64,000 nt of DNA from contig JAZRXC010000037.1 in NCBI GenBank assembly GCA_045600025.1, positions 1 to 64,000 of the forward strand. Direction: 5' to 3'. The position numbers and the translations under genes were made by a program. Origin of the DNA: UBA3774 sp045600025 (lineage in GTDB: Bacteria > Bacillota > Clostridia > Lachnospirales > Lachnospiraceae). Shown piece by piece: positions 26,858 through 35,564 of the stretch (position 1 is the stretch's first letter; the number at the start of each line of letters is the position of its first letter). Under the pieces are notes generated by a model. That model was not told the origin of the DNA. It saw only the letters and a list, made by a program, of their open reading frames with translations, and did no database searches.

Positions 26858-27634
26858 ATGGATATTATTGAGAAGATGAGATTAGACGGCAAAAAGGCTT
26901 TTGTCACAGGCGGTGCCAGAGGAATCGGCATGAATTATGCTAAGGCTATAGCTGAAGCCGGCGCAGATGTTGCAATCGTTGACCTTGATTTTGAAACGGC
27001 TGAAAAAACCGCAGCGGAGCTGGCACAGGCAACAGGCAGAGATATATTTGCCGTAAAAGCAGACGTTACAAGCCCCGAATCTGTAGATGCCATGATGGAG
27101 ACGATTCTTGAAAGATTCGGCAGACTTGATGTTGCATTCTGTAACGCAGGTATCTGCATCAATGCACCCGCAGAAGAGATGACCTTCGAACAGTGGAAAA
27201 AAGTCATCGACATTAACCTGACCGGCATTTTCCTTACAGATATAGCCGCAGGTAAGCAGATGATTAAGCAGGGCGGCGGTTCTATTATCAATACCGCTTC
27301 CATGTCAGCACATATCGTAAATGTTCCTCAGCCGCAGTGCGCATACAACGCATCTAAGGCAGGTGTTATCCAGCTCACAAAATCACTTGCGATCGAGTGG
27401 GCTATGAAGAATGTAAGAGTAAACAGCATCAGCCCGGGATACATCGGAACAGACCTTACCCTTAATTCCCCTACTCTTATTCCTCTTATTGAGCAGTGGA
27501 ATAAGCTGGCTCCGCTTCACAGACTCGGCAAGCCCGAAGAACTTCAGGCAATTGCAGTATATCTGGCAGGCGATGCAAGTCCTTTCACCACAGGCGCAGA
27601 CTTCCAGATCGACGGTGCATTCACCTGCTTCTAA
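26858..27634 (+). CDS. Short-chain dehydrogenase/reductase (SDR)
   Basis: A 258-residue classical SDR: cofactor motif VTGGARGIGMNYAKAIAEAG (TGxxxGxG) with Asp in VDLDF favouring NAD(H), NAGI, catalytic Ser in NTASMSAH and Tyr-x3-Lys in CAYNASKAG, and the usual PGYIGTDL segment. These enzymes oxidise or reduce sugar, polyol or keto-acid hydroxyls (for example gluconate 5-dehydrogenase or sorbitol-type). The start at ATG 26858 has AAAGGAG eight bases upstream; a GTG nine bases earlier would collide with that site. It belongs to the long operon, 17 bases after the mannitol-type gene. Confidence 0.87.
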   Translation: MDIIEKMRLDGKKAFVTGGARGIGMNYAKAIAEAGADVAIVDLDFETAEKTAAELAQATGRDIFAVKADVTSPESVDAMMETILERFGRLDVAFCNAGICINAPAEEMTFEQWKKVIDINLTGIFLTDIAAGKQMIKQGGGSIINTASMSAHIVNVPQPQCAYNASKAGVIQLTKSLAIEWAMKNVRVNSISPGYIGTDLTLNSPTLIPLIEQWNKLAPLHRLGKPEELQAIAVYLAGDASPFTTGADFQIDGAFTCF

Positions 27635-27654
27635 AGAAAACGGAGAATACATAG

Positions 27655-29256
27655 ATGAACAAAGAAGAAATAATCAAACAAATACAAAACTGCGATACTG
27701 CTCTCGGCATCGAACTCGGTTCCACCAGAATCAAGTCGGTTCTGATAAACAAAAACCACGAAGTTATCGCAAATGGTGCATTTAACTGGGAAAACAGACT
27801 TGAAGACGGTCTGTGGACATACCATCTTGACGATGCGGTACGCGGCGTGAGGGAGAGTTTCGGCTCCATGGCAGCAAATGTTAAAGAGCTCTATGGCATT
27901 GAACTTGAGAGCGTTGGCTGCATCGGTATCTCAGGTATGATGCATGGTTATGTTCCGCTTGATAAGGACGATAACCAGATATCAAAGTTCCTTACATGGA
28001 GAAATACTAATACAGTAGAAGCAGTTGGTACTCTTACAGAGCTTTTCAATTTTAATATTCCGCTTCGCTGGAGCATTTCTCAGCTGTATCAGGCGATATT
28101 AAATAACGAAGAGCATGTTGAGAGACTTGCATATTTCTCAACACTTGCAGCTTATATTCATTACCTGCTCACAGGCAAAAAAGTAATCGGCGTAGGCGAA
28201 GCTTCAGGTATGTTTCCTATCGACAGTACTACTAATGACTTTGATCAGGACATGCTGGACAAATTCGACAAGCTCGTTGAGGACAAGGGCTATCCTTGGA
28301 AGATAAGAGATATCATCCCCAAGGTTCTTGTTGCGGGTGATGACGCCGGCTGCCTTACCGAAGAGGGCGCAAAGCTTCTTGATCCTACCGGCACATTCAA
28401 GGCAGGTGTTAAGATGGTTCCTCCTGAAGGTGATGCGGGAACAGGCATGACCGCAACAAATGCCGTAGGTCCGAGAACGGGTAATGTTTCCTGCGGAACA
28501 TCTATATTTGCCATGGTAGTTCTTGAAAAGCAGCTCAGCAAGCTCTACAAGGACATTGATATGGTAACAACTCCCAGCGGAATGCCGGTTGCTATGGTTC
28601 ACTGCAACAACGGTACCTCCGTGCTTGACGCTTGGGTAGGACTTTTCCGCGAATTCACAAAAGCTACCGGCCTTGAGCTTAGCGACGGTCAGATATTTGA
28701 AGCTCTGTACAAAGAGAGCCTCAAGGGCGCAAATGATTGCGATGATGTTATGGTAGTAAACTATCTGTCAGGTGAGCCTGTTACCGGACTTACAGAAGAA
28801 GGCCGTCCTATGGTTGTTTACAAAGCAGAAAGCGAATTCAATCTGGCCAACTTTATGAAGTCACACATTTATTCGATTTTCGGAGCACTTACCATCGGTA
28901 TGCGCATTCTTGAAAATGAAAACGTAGTGGTTGACAGACTGACAGGTCACGGCGGCATGTTCAAGACCGAAGGAGTTGCGCAAAGATTCATGTCAGCAGC
29001 TATGAAGGCTCCCGTAACCTGCCTTAAGAGCGCAGGCGAAGGCGGTCCTTACGGTATGGCGCTTCTTGCAATGTATGCAATCAACAGAGAGCCCGATGAA
29101 AAGCTTGAGGACTATCTGGACAACAAAGTATTTGCGGGTCTTGAAAGCACCACAATTGATGCTACAGACGAAGAGAAGAAAGGCTACCTTGATTATCTCG
29201 CAAAATACGAGAGAATCCTTGAAACGGAAAAATCTGCGGTTGAAAACCTCAGATAA
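27655..29256 (+). CDS. FGGY-family carbohydrate kinase (xylulokinase-like)
   Basis: A 533-residue FGGY kinase. ALGIELGSTRIKSVLI is the first ATPase loop, GISGMMHGYVPLD the substrate-side MHG motif, and GNVSCGTSIFAMVV the second phosphate loop. The C-terminal lobe contains DRLTGHGGMFKTEGVAQ. It should phosphorylate a ketose or polyol produced by the preceding dehydrogenases. It is distinct from the 11373 and 3110 kinases, so the island carries three FGGY kinases, probably for different sugars. The ribosome site is weak (AAACGGAGAATACAT before ATG), and translation follows the SDR gene by 20 bases. Confidence 0.83.
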   Translation: MNKEEIIKQIQNCDTALGIELGSTRIKSVLINKNHEVIANGAFNWENRLEDGLWTYHLDDAVRGVRESFGSMAANVKELYGIELESVGCIGISGMMHGYVPLDKDDNQISKFLTWRNTNTVEAVGTLTELFNFNIPLRWSISQLYQAILNNEEHVERLAYFSTLAAYIHYLLTGKKVIGVGEASGMFPIDSTTNDFDQDMLDKFDKLVEDKGYPWKIRDIIPKVLVAGDDAGCLTEEGAKLLDPTGTFKAGVKMVPPEGDAGTGMTATNAVGPRTGNVSCGTSIFAMVVLEKQLSKLYKDIDMVTTPSGMPVAMVHCNNGTSVLDAWVGLFREFTKATGLELSDGQIFEALYKESLKGANDCDDVMVVNYLSGEPVTGLTEEGRPMVVYKAESEFNLANFMKSHIYSIFGALTIGMRILENENVVVDRLTGHGGMFKTEGVAQRFMSAAMKAPVTCLKSAGEGGPYGMALLAMYAINREPDEKLEDYLDNKVFAGLESTTIDATDEEKKGYLDYLAKYERILETEKSAVENLR

Positions 29257-29301
29257 AAATAAAATAATATATTACACATCTTAGAAAGGGGAATGTTTAA
29301 T

Positions 29302-30345
29302 ATGGAAAAAATGATGAAAGTCGGCGTTATGACCGAACTCAAGAAAATCGAGATTCAGGAAAGACCGGTTCCGGAACCCAAGAAGGGCGAAGTACTTGTT
29401 AAACTTGAGTACGTAGGTGTATGCGGAAGTGATCTTCACTATTTCGAGACTGGTGCTATCGGTGATTTCGTTGTTGAATTCCCGTTCGTTCTCGGACATG
29501 AGTGCGGCGGAAGCGTTGTTGCTGTAGGCGATGATGTTAAGAATCTTAAAGTAGGCGATCGCATCGCTATCGAGCCCGGTATCGTTGACGGAACCTGCGA
29601 GTTCTGCAAAGAGGGTCGTTACAATCTCTGCCCTGAGATGCAGTTCTTTGCTACACCGCCTTACGACGGAGTATTCCAGGAGTATGTTGCATATCCTGAG
29701 AATCAGTGCTTCAAGCTCCCTGACAATGTATCAACTAAAGAAGGCGCTCTTTTTGAGCCGCTGGCAGTTGGTTTCCACGCTGCAAACAGAGCTGATGCTC
29801 ATCTCGGACAGACTGCTCTTATTACTGGTTCAGGCTGCATCGGTATAGTAACTGCTATGGCTCTTAAGGCTAAGGGCGTTAACAAGGTTATCATCACCGA
29901 TATCGCTGATGCACGTCTTGGCAAGGCTAAGGAGTGCGGCGCAGATATTACTCTTAATCCTAAGAATGATGATGTTGTTAAGAGATGTCTCGAAGAAACT
30001 GACGGCAAGGGCGTTGATATCGTTGTTGAGACCTCAGGTGCTGACGTATGCTACCAGCAGGCAGTTGACGCAGTTAAGATGGGCGGCAAGATCGTATGCG
30101 TAGGTTATCCTGCAAACGACATTGCAAGGATCCCGATGAGCGTTGCTATCAACAAGGAAGTTGATTTCCTCTGCGATTTCCGTTATCGCAACACCTATCC
30201 TATGGAAATCGATGCAGTTTCATCAGGCAAGATCAAACTTGACAACCTTGTAACACATGAGTTCAAGTTCGATGATCTGCACGAGGCTATGACCAGATGT
30301 GCAAATGAAAAGGATACCATCATCAAGGCTGTTATCAGCTTCTGA
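29302..30345 (+). CDS. Zinc-dependent alcohol dehydrogenase (sorbitol/xylitol dehydrogenase-like)
   Basis: A 347-residue medium-chain dehydrogenase: catalytic zinc Cys in GVCGSDLHY, His-Glu in LGHECGG and Glu in FEPLAVGFHA, and the NAD Rossmann motif TALITGSGCIGIVTAMAL. The structural zinc loop has three of the usual four Cys (TCEFCKEGRYNLC), the first being replaced by Asp or Gly, as in some sorbitol dehydrogenases that lack this zinc. It interconverts a polyol and a ketose. The start at 29302 is chosen because AAAGGGG is ten bases upstream; an earlier ATG at 29293 abuts that site. It lies within the long operon. Confidence 0.85.
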   Translation: MEKMMKVGVMTELKKIEIQERPVPEPKKGEVLVKLEYVGVCGSDLHYFETGAIGDFVVEFPFVLGHECGGSVVAVGDDVKNLKVGDRIAIEPGIVDGTCEFCKEGRYNLCPEMQFFATPPYDGVFQEYVAYPENQCFKLPDNVSTKEGALFEPLAVGFHAANRADAHLGQTALITGSGCIGIVTAMALKAKGVNKVIITDIADARLGKAKECGADITLNPKNDDVVKRCLEETDGKGVDIVVETSGADVCYQQAVDAVKMGGKIVCVGYPANDIARIPMSVAINKEVDFLCDFRYRNTYPMEIDAVSSGKIKLDNLVTHEFKFDDLHEAMTRCANEKDTIIKAVISF

Positions 30346-30374
30346 TATCCTTAAAACATTATAGGACATATTAA

Positions 30375-30399
30375 GCGGGCAGGTACGCAGCCTGCCCGC
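30375..30399 (+). promoter_or_regulatory. Stem-loop between dehydrogenase and VOC genes
   Basis: GCGGGCAGG pairs perfectly with CCTGCCCGC across a 7-base loop. No T-run follows, so it is like the hairpin at 17517 and may separate transcript levels or mark processing within the operon. Confidence 0.6.
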
Positions 30400-30440
30400 G
30401 AGATTAAATAAAAATCAGGCACCTTCGAATGGAGAATATT

Positions 30441-30821
30441 ATGAAAGAATATCTTAACGGAATACAGCATATCGGACTTCCCGTAAAATCAGCTAAAGAC
30501 GCAAAGGCTTTCTATGAGACACTTGGCTTTACTTTAGATTATTACACTCCTCAGACTAACGGAAAAGATTGCTTCTTTATGAAGCTTGATAATCTCGTAA
30601 TGGAGATTTATGACTTTGATAATCCCGCAGGAGTATCAGGAAGTATTGACCATCTTTCAATTGACTGCACCGATATCGAAGCAGTATATGACGAGTGTCA
30701 GAAACTCGGCTACGGAATCGAAACAAACGGAATCGAAGCACTTCCTTACTGGAATGGTGTCAGATTCTTTAAGATTAAAGGACCGGCAGGAGAAATGATC
30801 GAGTTCTGCCAGAAACTGTAA
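30441..30821 (+). CDS. VOC/glyoxalase-family protein
   Basis: A 126-residue vicinal-oxygen-chelate protein with two beta-alpha-beta3 halves. Likely metal ligands are His in IQHIGLPV, Glu in NLVMEIYDF, His in IDHLSIDC and Glu in GEMIEFCQ, the H-E-H-E set of glyoxalase-I-like enzymes. It might isomerise or lyse an oxidised sugar intermediate or detoxify a dicarbonyl released by retro-aldol steps; both are guesses. The start at 30441 has GGAG six bases upstream; the earlier ATG has none. It sits between the Zn-dehydrogenase and PfkB genes, after an operon-internal hairpin. Confidence 0.75.
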   Translation: MKEYLNGIQHIGLPVKSAKDAKAFYETLGFTLDYYTPQTNGKDCFFMKLDNLVMEIYDFDNPAGVSGSIDHLSIDCTDIEAVYDECQKLGYGIETNGIEALPYWNGVRFFKIKGPAGEMIEFCQKL

Positions 30822-30848
30822 TAAAAATTCAAGCTTGTGAGGACGAGT

Positions 30849-31799
30849 ATGATAGATATTTTAGCATTAGGCGAATTACTGATTGATTTTGTATCGGTAT
30901 CTAAAGATGTTGACGGATATCCCACACTTGCAGCTCATCCGGGCGGAGCTCCGGCCAATTTCCTTGCTGCTGCTAAGAAGTTCGGCATGAATACCGCCAT
31001 GATCGGCAAGGTAGGAAAGGATGCATTTGGCAAGATGCTTAAAGGCACTCTTGCAAAGAGCGGCATTGATACGACAGGCATTATAGAAGATGCGAGTGTA
31101 TTTACCACGCTTGCTTTTGTTACGCTGGATGAGAATGGCGACAGAAGCTTTTCATTTGCCAGAAAGCCAGGCGCAGATACCTGCCTTACATCTGATGAAG
31201 TTAGATACGATCTTATAGACGAAGCAAAAGTAATGCATTTCGGTACCCTGTCGCTCACAACAGAGCCGTCACGCGAGGCTACATACAAGGCTATACATTA
31301 CGCACGTGAAAAGGGCAAGCTTATAAGCTACGACCCGAATCTGCGCGAGCTCCTTTGGGATAGTCCCGAGCAGGCAAAAGAGCAGATTATTAAAGGTATG
31401 GAACTTGCTGATGTAGTTAAAATCAGCGACAATGAGGTTGAATTTTTGTGGGGGCTGACTCCTGAAGAAGGCCTTAAGAAGATTCTTGCTGAGTTCCCTG
31501 CACAGCTTGTATATGTTACATGCGGAGCGGAAGGCTGCATAGCGGGTAATGCAAATGCCACAGTTATAACACCTTGCCTTAAGGGCGTTAAGGTTGTTGA
31601 TACAACAGGCGCAGGCGACATCTTCGGCGGAAGTGCCATGGCGCGTTTCCTTGCCAAAGGGAAACCCGCACAAGAGCTCACAGAGTCTGACCTTGCGGAC
31701 ATTACAACATTTGCCTGCACGTCAGCAGGACTTTCTACCGAGAATTTCGGCGGCATCAGCAGTGTCCCGGAACTTTCCGAAGTTGAAAGCAAGATGTAA
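30849..31799 (+). CDS. PfkB-family carbohydrate kinase (fructokinase-like)
   Basis: A 316-residue ribokinase-fold sugar kinase. N-terminal DILALGELLIDFV and AAHPGGAPANFLAAAKKFG (substrate GG motif), and C-terminal DTTGAGDIFGGSAMARFL (anion hole and catalytic Asp) are clear. Fructokinase and 2-keto-3-deoxygluconate kinase are the nearest kinds; fructose is a good candidate because a ketose 3-epimerase and polyol dehydrogenases are in the island. The start at 30849 follows GAGG by six bases; a GTG twelve bases earlier has no site. It is the last gene of the operon, closed by the 31819 terminator. Confidence 0.87.
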   Translation: MIDILALGELLIDFVSVSKDVDGYPTLAAHPGGAPANFLAAAKKFGMNTAMIGKVGKDAFGKMLKGTLAKSGIDTTGIIEDASVFTTLAFVTLDENGDRSFSFARKPGADTCLTSDEVRYDLIDEAKVMHFGTLSLTTEPSREATYKAIHYAREKGKLISYDPNLRELLWDSPEQAKEQIIKGMELADVVKISDNEVEFLWGLTPEEGLKKILAEFPAQLVYVTCGAEGCIAGNANATVITPCLKGVKVVDTTGAGDIFGGSAMARFLAKGKPAQELTESDLADITTFACTSAGLSTENFGGISSVPELSEVESKM

Positions 31800-31818
31800 T
31801 GATAGGTTAGAGCAAATA

Positions 31819-31859
31819 AAAAGACCGGACACAATTTATTTTGTACCCGGTCTTTTTTT
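31819..31859 (+). terminator. Terminator ending the large sugar operon
   Basis: AAAGACCGG pairs with CCGGTCTTT, with further ACAA/TTGT pairing inside, followed by a run of seven Ts. The convergent reverse gene ends 12 bases later, and the A-rich left side could terminate it as well. Confidence 0.85.
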
Positions 31860-31870
31860 GCGGCAAAAGC

Positions 31871-32632
31871 TCACTCTTTTTTTCCGAATAGCACCATGCA
31901 GCCGAGAGAAATCAGCATAGTTGCATTGATAAGTACAAGACCGATCATGTAGATGGTGTTCCATATATCATAAGTTCCGATTGTTTTGCCACCGGTATAT
32001 ACTATTGCCGTCACTGCCGCCATACCAAGCACCTGCACTATTGCCGTAATAATGATAATCTGTTCATTGCGGGTAAGAATTCGATCGGTTCCTGCGCGGC
32101 GGGAGATTATCTGATTGGATATGACCATGAGCGGACATCCGAGGATGATTGCCATATCAAAGTTGTTCAGTAGTACAAACAGTGAAGCTTGCAATGGATT
32201 TATGTGGAAATTGATTGCCATAATCACACCGACGCCAAAAGCACTGAGCAAAGAAAAAACAAGACATACAAACGCATATTTTAGTACACGCTCGACGCAG
32301 TCGAGGCGGTGCTTATGATCTTCGCCACGCATAATACGGTTCCACAGATAATACGGAACGATAACATATAATAGTTGCGGAAGCAGTCCCTCAAAGAGAA
32401 TAGCCGCAGAATAACCATTCACGGCATCGGAGATAAAATTCGCAGTCATTATTCCAAGTGCGGCAGGCCACCCGAAGCTGATACCGAGGAAAGGATACAG
32501 CACGGCTGACGGTCGCACTTCAGTTACCGTAAATACGGCGAGTATCTTGTGAAACGGCATCGTCAGCAGGAAAAATGCAATGCCGGACAGTAAAAATATG
32601 ACTATAGAACGCAATGCTTTTTTGTTTTTCAT
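31871..32632 (-). CDS. Multi-pass membrane protein, ECF substrate-component-like
   Basis: A 253-residue protein with about seven hydrophobic segments and no charged domain. The early part, TEVRPSAVLYPFLGISFGW followed by AALGIMTANFISDAVNG, resembles the conserved region of vitamin-type ECF transporter S components (membrane-embedded substrate binders), where xR(P/l)s-L-P-G-n-L-D appears. No EcfA or EcfT gene is in the window, which is normal for group II ECF systems that share one module. The ligand is unknown, and a different family cannot be excluded. CAGGAGACAAA precedes ATG, and TATAAT at 32668-32673 (minus strand) is its probable -10. Confidence 0.5.
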   Translation of the reverse strand: MKNKKALRSIVIFLLSGIAFFLLTMPFHKILAVFTVTEVRPSAVLYPFLGISFGWPAALGIMTANFISDAVNGYSAAILFEGLLPQLLYVIVPYYLWNRIMRGEDHKHRLDCVERVLKYAFVCLVFSLLSAFGVGVIMAINFHINPLQASLFVLLNNFDMAIILGCPLMVISNQIISRRAGTDRILTRNEQIIIITAIVQVLGMAAVTAIVYTGGKTIGTYDIWNTIYMIGLVLINATMLISLGCMVLFGKKE

Positions 32633-32742
32633 TTTGTCTCCTGTAGGCGTTATTTCTTATTTCTTACATTATATGGATAAATGAAATAAAAGTCCATCAT
32701 AATAATAACCGACTTTTTATTACTATTATTTATCCTACTATA

Positions 32743-32751
32743 TGTTATAAT
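32743..32751 (+). promoter_or_regulatory. Extended -10 promoter of the Ntn-hydrolase lipoprotein operon
   Basis: TGT-TATAAT (32743-32751) is an extended -10 element in an AT-rich stretch; no good -35 is visible, as is usual for this class. Confidence 0.5.
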
Positions 32752-32801
32752 ACTATAAATATTATTTTTGTGTCTTTAGGAGTTTTGGGAGAGGATTGTA
32801 T

Positions 32802-34058
32802 ATGAAAAAATTTTTGGCACTATTATTATCACTTTGTATGCTGCTTCCGGCGGCCGGTTGTTCTGAGAATAAAATATCAAAATTTCATCAACTTGATAAA
32901 TATATATACGAGGTCGATGAATACACCGAACTTGATTATGACTACGCAGATGAATTTTTTGCCAAGACAAATGATAACTGGGACGGAGGATGCTCGGCAA
33001 TTACAAAAATGATTGACGGTAGCCGCATCGTCGGAAGAAATATGGATTTATACATTTCTTTCAAGAGCGCATATATCGTGCGCACAAATGCCGGCAAATA
33101 CAAGACCATCGGTCTCGCATATTCACATAGAGATTTTTCACCCGACCCGGATGAAATTGCGGCAAATGGAATCTCTGACGATTTCTACAAGCTCATTCCT
33201 TTCCTGTGCGATGACGTTCTTAATGACGCAGGCTTGCATGTTGAAATAAATATGCGGTATGGCGAATACTGGACTAACGGCGAAGACAAGTTCGCATGCA
33301 AGGGCACGAACCCGGAGTCATCCGAACGTGTATACATGTATGAACTGCCGCGTTATATAGGCGAGAACTGTGCAACTGTTGAAGAGGCAAAAGAATATAT
33401 TGCTTCATTAGATGTTTATTCACAGGATCATTATTGGAATTTTTGCTTCCTCGTGAGCGATTCGCAGGGACATTCAAGCCTGCTTGAGTTTTCTTCAAAT
33501 GAAGTTATATGGATTGATGAAGAAGATATTGATAGCTTTGACTGGCTCAAACTATATGATACAAAAGCCCTTGGACAGACTAATTTCTATCTTAATAAGG
33601 ATGCCTTTTATATTCAGGATATAAAAGGCGGTGAAGGAAGATTTATTGCGATGCAGGAAGATATCGATGATGTAAACAGCAGAAGCGATATGTATGACTT
33701 GATGCGCAAGGTACAGTTCTCGAGTTTCTATCTCGATTACGATGTATGCAAAGAAAACTATTTTGACCCGAGAAGTGAAAACCTCGGCGGAGTCGGCTGG
33801 GCGAAGTATTTCGTTATTATGAATCCGGAATTTGAACCCGAAGCAAGGAAACTTATAAATCAAATGAATGCGGGAGTTTCGGACATGCCCCGTGAAGAAA
33901 AACAGAAACTGAACACTTACTGGGAATCAATATTCACGGAAGTTGTCGATGTGAACGCAAAGGAAATATTTGTCCGCATGTATGAGAATGAGGAATCATT
34001 ATATCTGTTATCCTTCGACGGAACCACAAAACTTAACAGTATTGATGATTGGAAATAA
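32802..34058 (+). CDS. Ntn-hydrolase lipoprotein (linear amide C-N hydrolase/choloylglycine hydrolase-like)
   Basis: A 418-residue exported protein. The signal KKFLALLLSLCMLLPAAGC ends in a lipobox Cys, so it is anchored outside the membrane. Residues about 65-80 read WDGGCSAITKMIDGSRIVG followed by RNMD, the Cys-nucleophile start of Ntn hydrolases of the bile-salt hydrolase/penicillin V acylase superfamily, with the RN(M/y)D pair. The substrate could be an acyl-amide, including bile acids or N-acyl amino acids, but none can be assigned. The nucleophile is about 40 residues inside the mature protein, so removal of a propeptide would be required for a classical N-terminal Cys. ATG 32802 has GGGAGAGGA six bases upstream. 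Confidence 0.6.
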   Translation: MKKFLALLLSLCMLLPAAGCSENKISKFHQLDKYIYEVDEYTELDYDYADEFFAKTNDNWDGGCSAITKMIDGSRIVGRNMDLYISFKSAYIVRTNAGKYKTIGLAYSHRDFSPDPDEIAANGISDDFYKLIPFLCDDVLNDAGLHVEINMRYGEYWTNGEDKFACKGTNPESSERVYMYELPRYIGENCATVEEAKEYIASLDVYSQDHYWNFCFLVSDSQGHSSLLEFSSNEVIWIDEEDIDSFDWLKLYDTKALGQTNFYLNKDAFYIQDIKGGEGRFIAMQEDIDDVNSRSDMYDLMRKVQFSSFYLDYDVCKENYFDPRSENLGGVGWAKYFVIMNPEFEPEARKLINQMNAGVSDMPREEKQKLNTYWESIFTEVVDVNAKEIFVRMYENEESLYLLSFDGTTKLNSIDDWK

Positions 34059-34078
34059 AGAAGGCTGAAGGAGAACTT

Positions 34079-34465
34079 ATGAAAAAGATACTATTAATTG
34101 TTCTTGCAGTTGTTGTAGTTATTGTCTGTGCCTTTTTAATCGGTCCCGGATTCAGAAAAGAATCTTCCGCATATATCAATAGTTTCACGGTATCGGAAGA
34201 TGGCTCTGAGATGACAATACAAGTTGCGGTCGGCAATTCTACCGGATTTATCAGAGATGTCACAGAGCATCAGCAGCAGGGCGGCAAGCTGTATCTTGAT
34301 TGCTATTCTGCTTTCGGAGGATTTAACGGCTCAATCGGAGCGAGGTCAGAATTCACTATCAGCCTTGATCCTGAGACAGAGATAATAGCCCTCTACAGAA
34401 ATGACAATGCCTATCAGGAGGTTCTGAAAAAAGATACCGACGGCGTATGGCAGATGGTTAAATAA
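34079..34465 (+). CDS. Small membrane-anchored protein of unknown function
   Basis: A 128-residue protein I do not recognise. The N-terminus (KKILLIVLAVVVVIVCAFLI) is a strong transmembrane or signal anchor, followed by a beta-rich soluble part of about 100 residues with VSEDGSEMTIQVAVGN. It follows the lipoprotein gene by 20 bases and precedes the cyclase gene by 10, so it is probably in the same transcript. The ATG at 34079 is preferred because GAAGGAG is five bases upstream; the frame starts earlier inside the lipoprotein gene but has no ribosome site there. Confidence 0.65.
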   Translation: MKKILLIVLAVVVVIVCAFLIGPGFRKESSAYINSFTVSEDGSEMTIQVAVGNSTGFIRDVTEHQQQGGKLYLDCYSAFGGFNGSIGARSEFTISLDPETEIIALYRNDNAYQEVLKKDTDGVWQMVK

Positions 34466-34475
34466 AGGAGTTTCA

Positions 34476-35066
34476 ATGATTTACGATATTACACAACCGC
34501 TTTTCGAATGCAAATGTTTCCCCGGCGATTCACGTCCTGAAAAATTTGAGATATGCAAGATAGAGAATGGTGATGCATATAATCTCACATCATTTACGAT
34601 GTGTGCGCACAACGGAACGCATGTGGATGCGCCGTACCATTTCTATCAAGACGGGAAAACCATAGATCAGGTAAGTCTTGACAGATTTGTCGGACTTGCC
34701 TATGTCGAAAAGCATGATGGTGATGTGACTGAGGCAGACGCTATAGATATACTTGAACGCGCCCGCGAGATTGATTCAGAGGCAGCTAAGAGAATCCTGC
34801 TTGGTGGAAAAGCAACAGTCACCCTCGAAGCAGCCAAGGTGTTTGCAGAAGCAGGGACGTATCTTCTGGGAAATGAATCGCAGACCGTCGGCCCTGAAGA
34901 TTCCCCCAGAGAAGTGCACCTTGTATTGCTTGCGGCAGAGGTGGTGTTGCTTGAAGGCGTTAGACTTGAGAAGGTTCCGGACGGAGTATATCTTCTGAAT
35001 TGTGCGCCTATCAACCTGACCGGTGCGGACGGTGGTCCCTGCCGCGCGACACTGATAGAGAAGTAA
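34476..35066 (+). CDS. Cyclase-family hydrolase (kynurenine formamidase-like)
   Basis: A 196-residue Mn/Zn-dependent hydrolase of the PF04199 type. The metal motif HxGTHxDAPxH is present as AHNGTHVDAPYHFYQDG, and a late LLNCAPINLTGADGGPCRATLI matches the C-terminal signature. Relatives hydrolyse N-formylkynurenine, isatin or other cyclic amides; the substrate here is unknown. ATAAAGGAGTTTCA precedes the ATG. It is followed after 13 bases by an acetyltransferase, and both appear co-transcribed with the small membrane protein. Confidence 0.85.
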   Translation: MIYDITQPLFECKCFPGDSRPEKFEICKIENGDAYNLTSFTMCAHNGTHVDAPYHFYQDGKTIDQVSLDRFVGLAYVEKHDGDVTEADAIDILERAREIDSEAAKRILLGGKATVTLEAAKVFAEAGTYLLGNESQTVGPEDSPREVHLVLLAAEVVLLEGVRLEKVPDGVYLLNCAPINLTGADGGPCRATLIEK

Positions 35067-35079
35067 CGGAGGTACGCAT

Positions 35080-35547
35080 TTGATACGAGAGGCTGTAGCT
35101 TCAGATATACCGCAGATATCTAATCTGTTAAAACAGATATTGACGGTCCATGCAAAAGGCAGACCGGATATATTCAAAGCCGATACTCAGAAGTATACAG
35201 ATGCTGAGTTATTTGATATTATATCCGATTCCATTCACCCGGTCTTTGTGTATGAAGATGAAGACGGTACAGTAGCGGGCTATGCAATCTGTGAGTACCA
35301 GAATCGAATTGAGACGAATACGATTTATCCCGGTTCGTCAATCTATATAGATGACTTATGCGTCGATGAACCGAAGAGAGGACTCGGGATCGGGAAAAAG
35401 CTATACGAGTTTGTTCTTGAAAAAGCTCGCAATGAACACCTTGACAGTGTAACTTTAAATGCCTGGTGCTGTAACGAAGACGCAATAGCATTTTATAAAA
35501 AATGCGGAATGCAGCCGATGAAAATAACAATGGAAAAAAGAATATAA
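35080..35547 (+). CDS. GNAT-family N-acetyltransferase (TTG start)
   Basis: A 155-residue acetyltransferase with IYIDDLCVDEPKRGLGIGKKL (beta4 and acetyl-CoA loop RxxGxG) and the C-terminal NEDAIAFYKKCGMQPM. It acetylates a small amine or protein terminus; the target is unknown. The start is TTG at 35080, supported by GGAGG seven bases before it, with no better ATG. It ends the 32802-35547 gene run and is followed by a shared bidirectional terminator. Confidence 0.82.
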   Translation: MIREAVASDIPQISNLLKQILTVHAKGRPDIFKADTQKYTDAELFDIISDSIHPVFVYEDEDGTVAGYAICEYQNRIETNTIYPGSSIYIDDLCVDEPKRGLGIGKKLYEFVLEKARNEHLDSVTLNAWCCNEDAIAFYKKCGMQPMKITMEKRI

Positions 35548-35564
35548 GTAAGTCGCATATGCAA

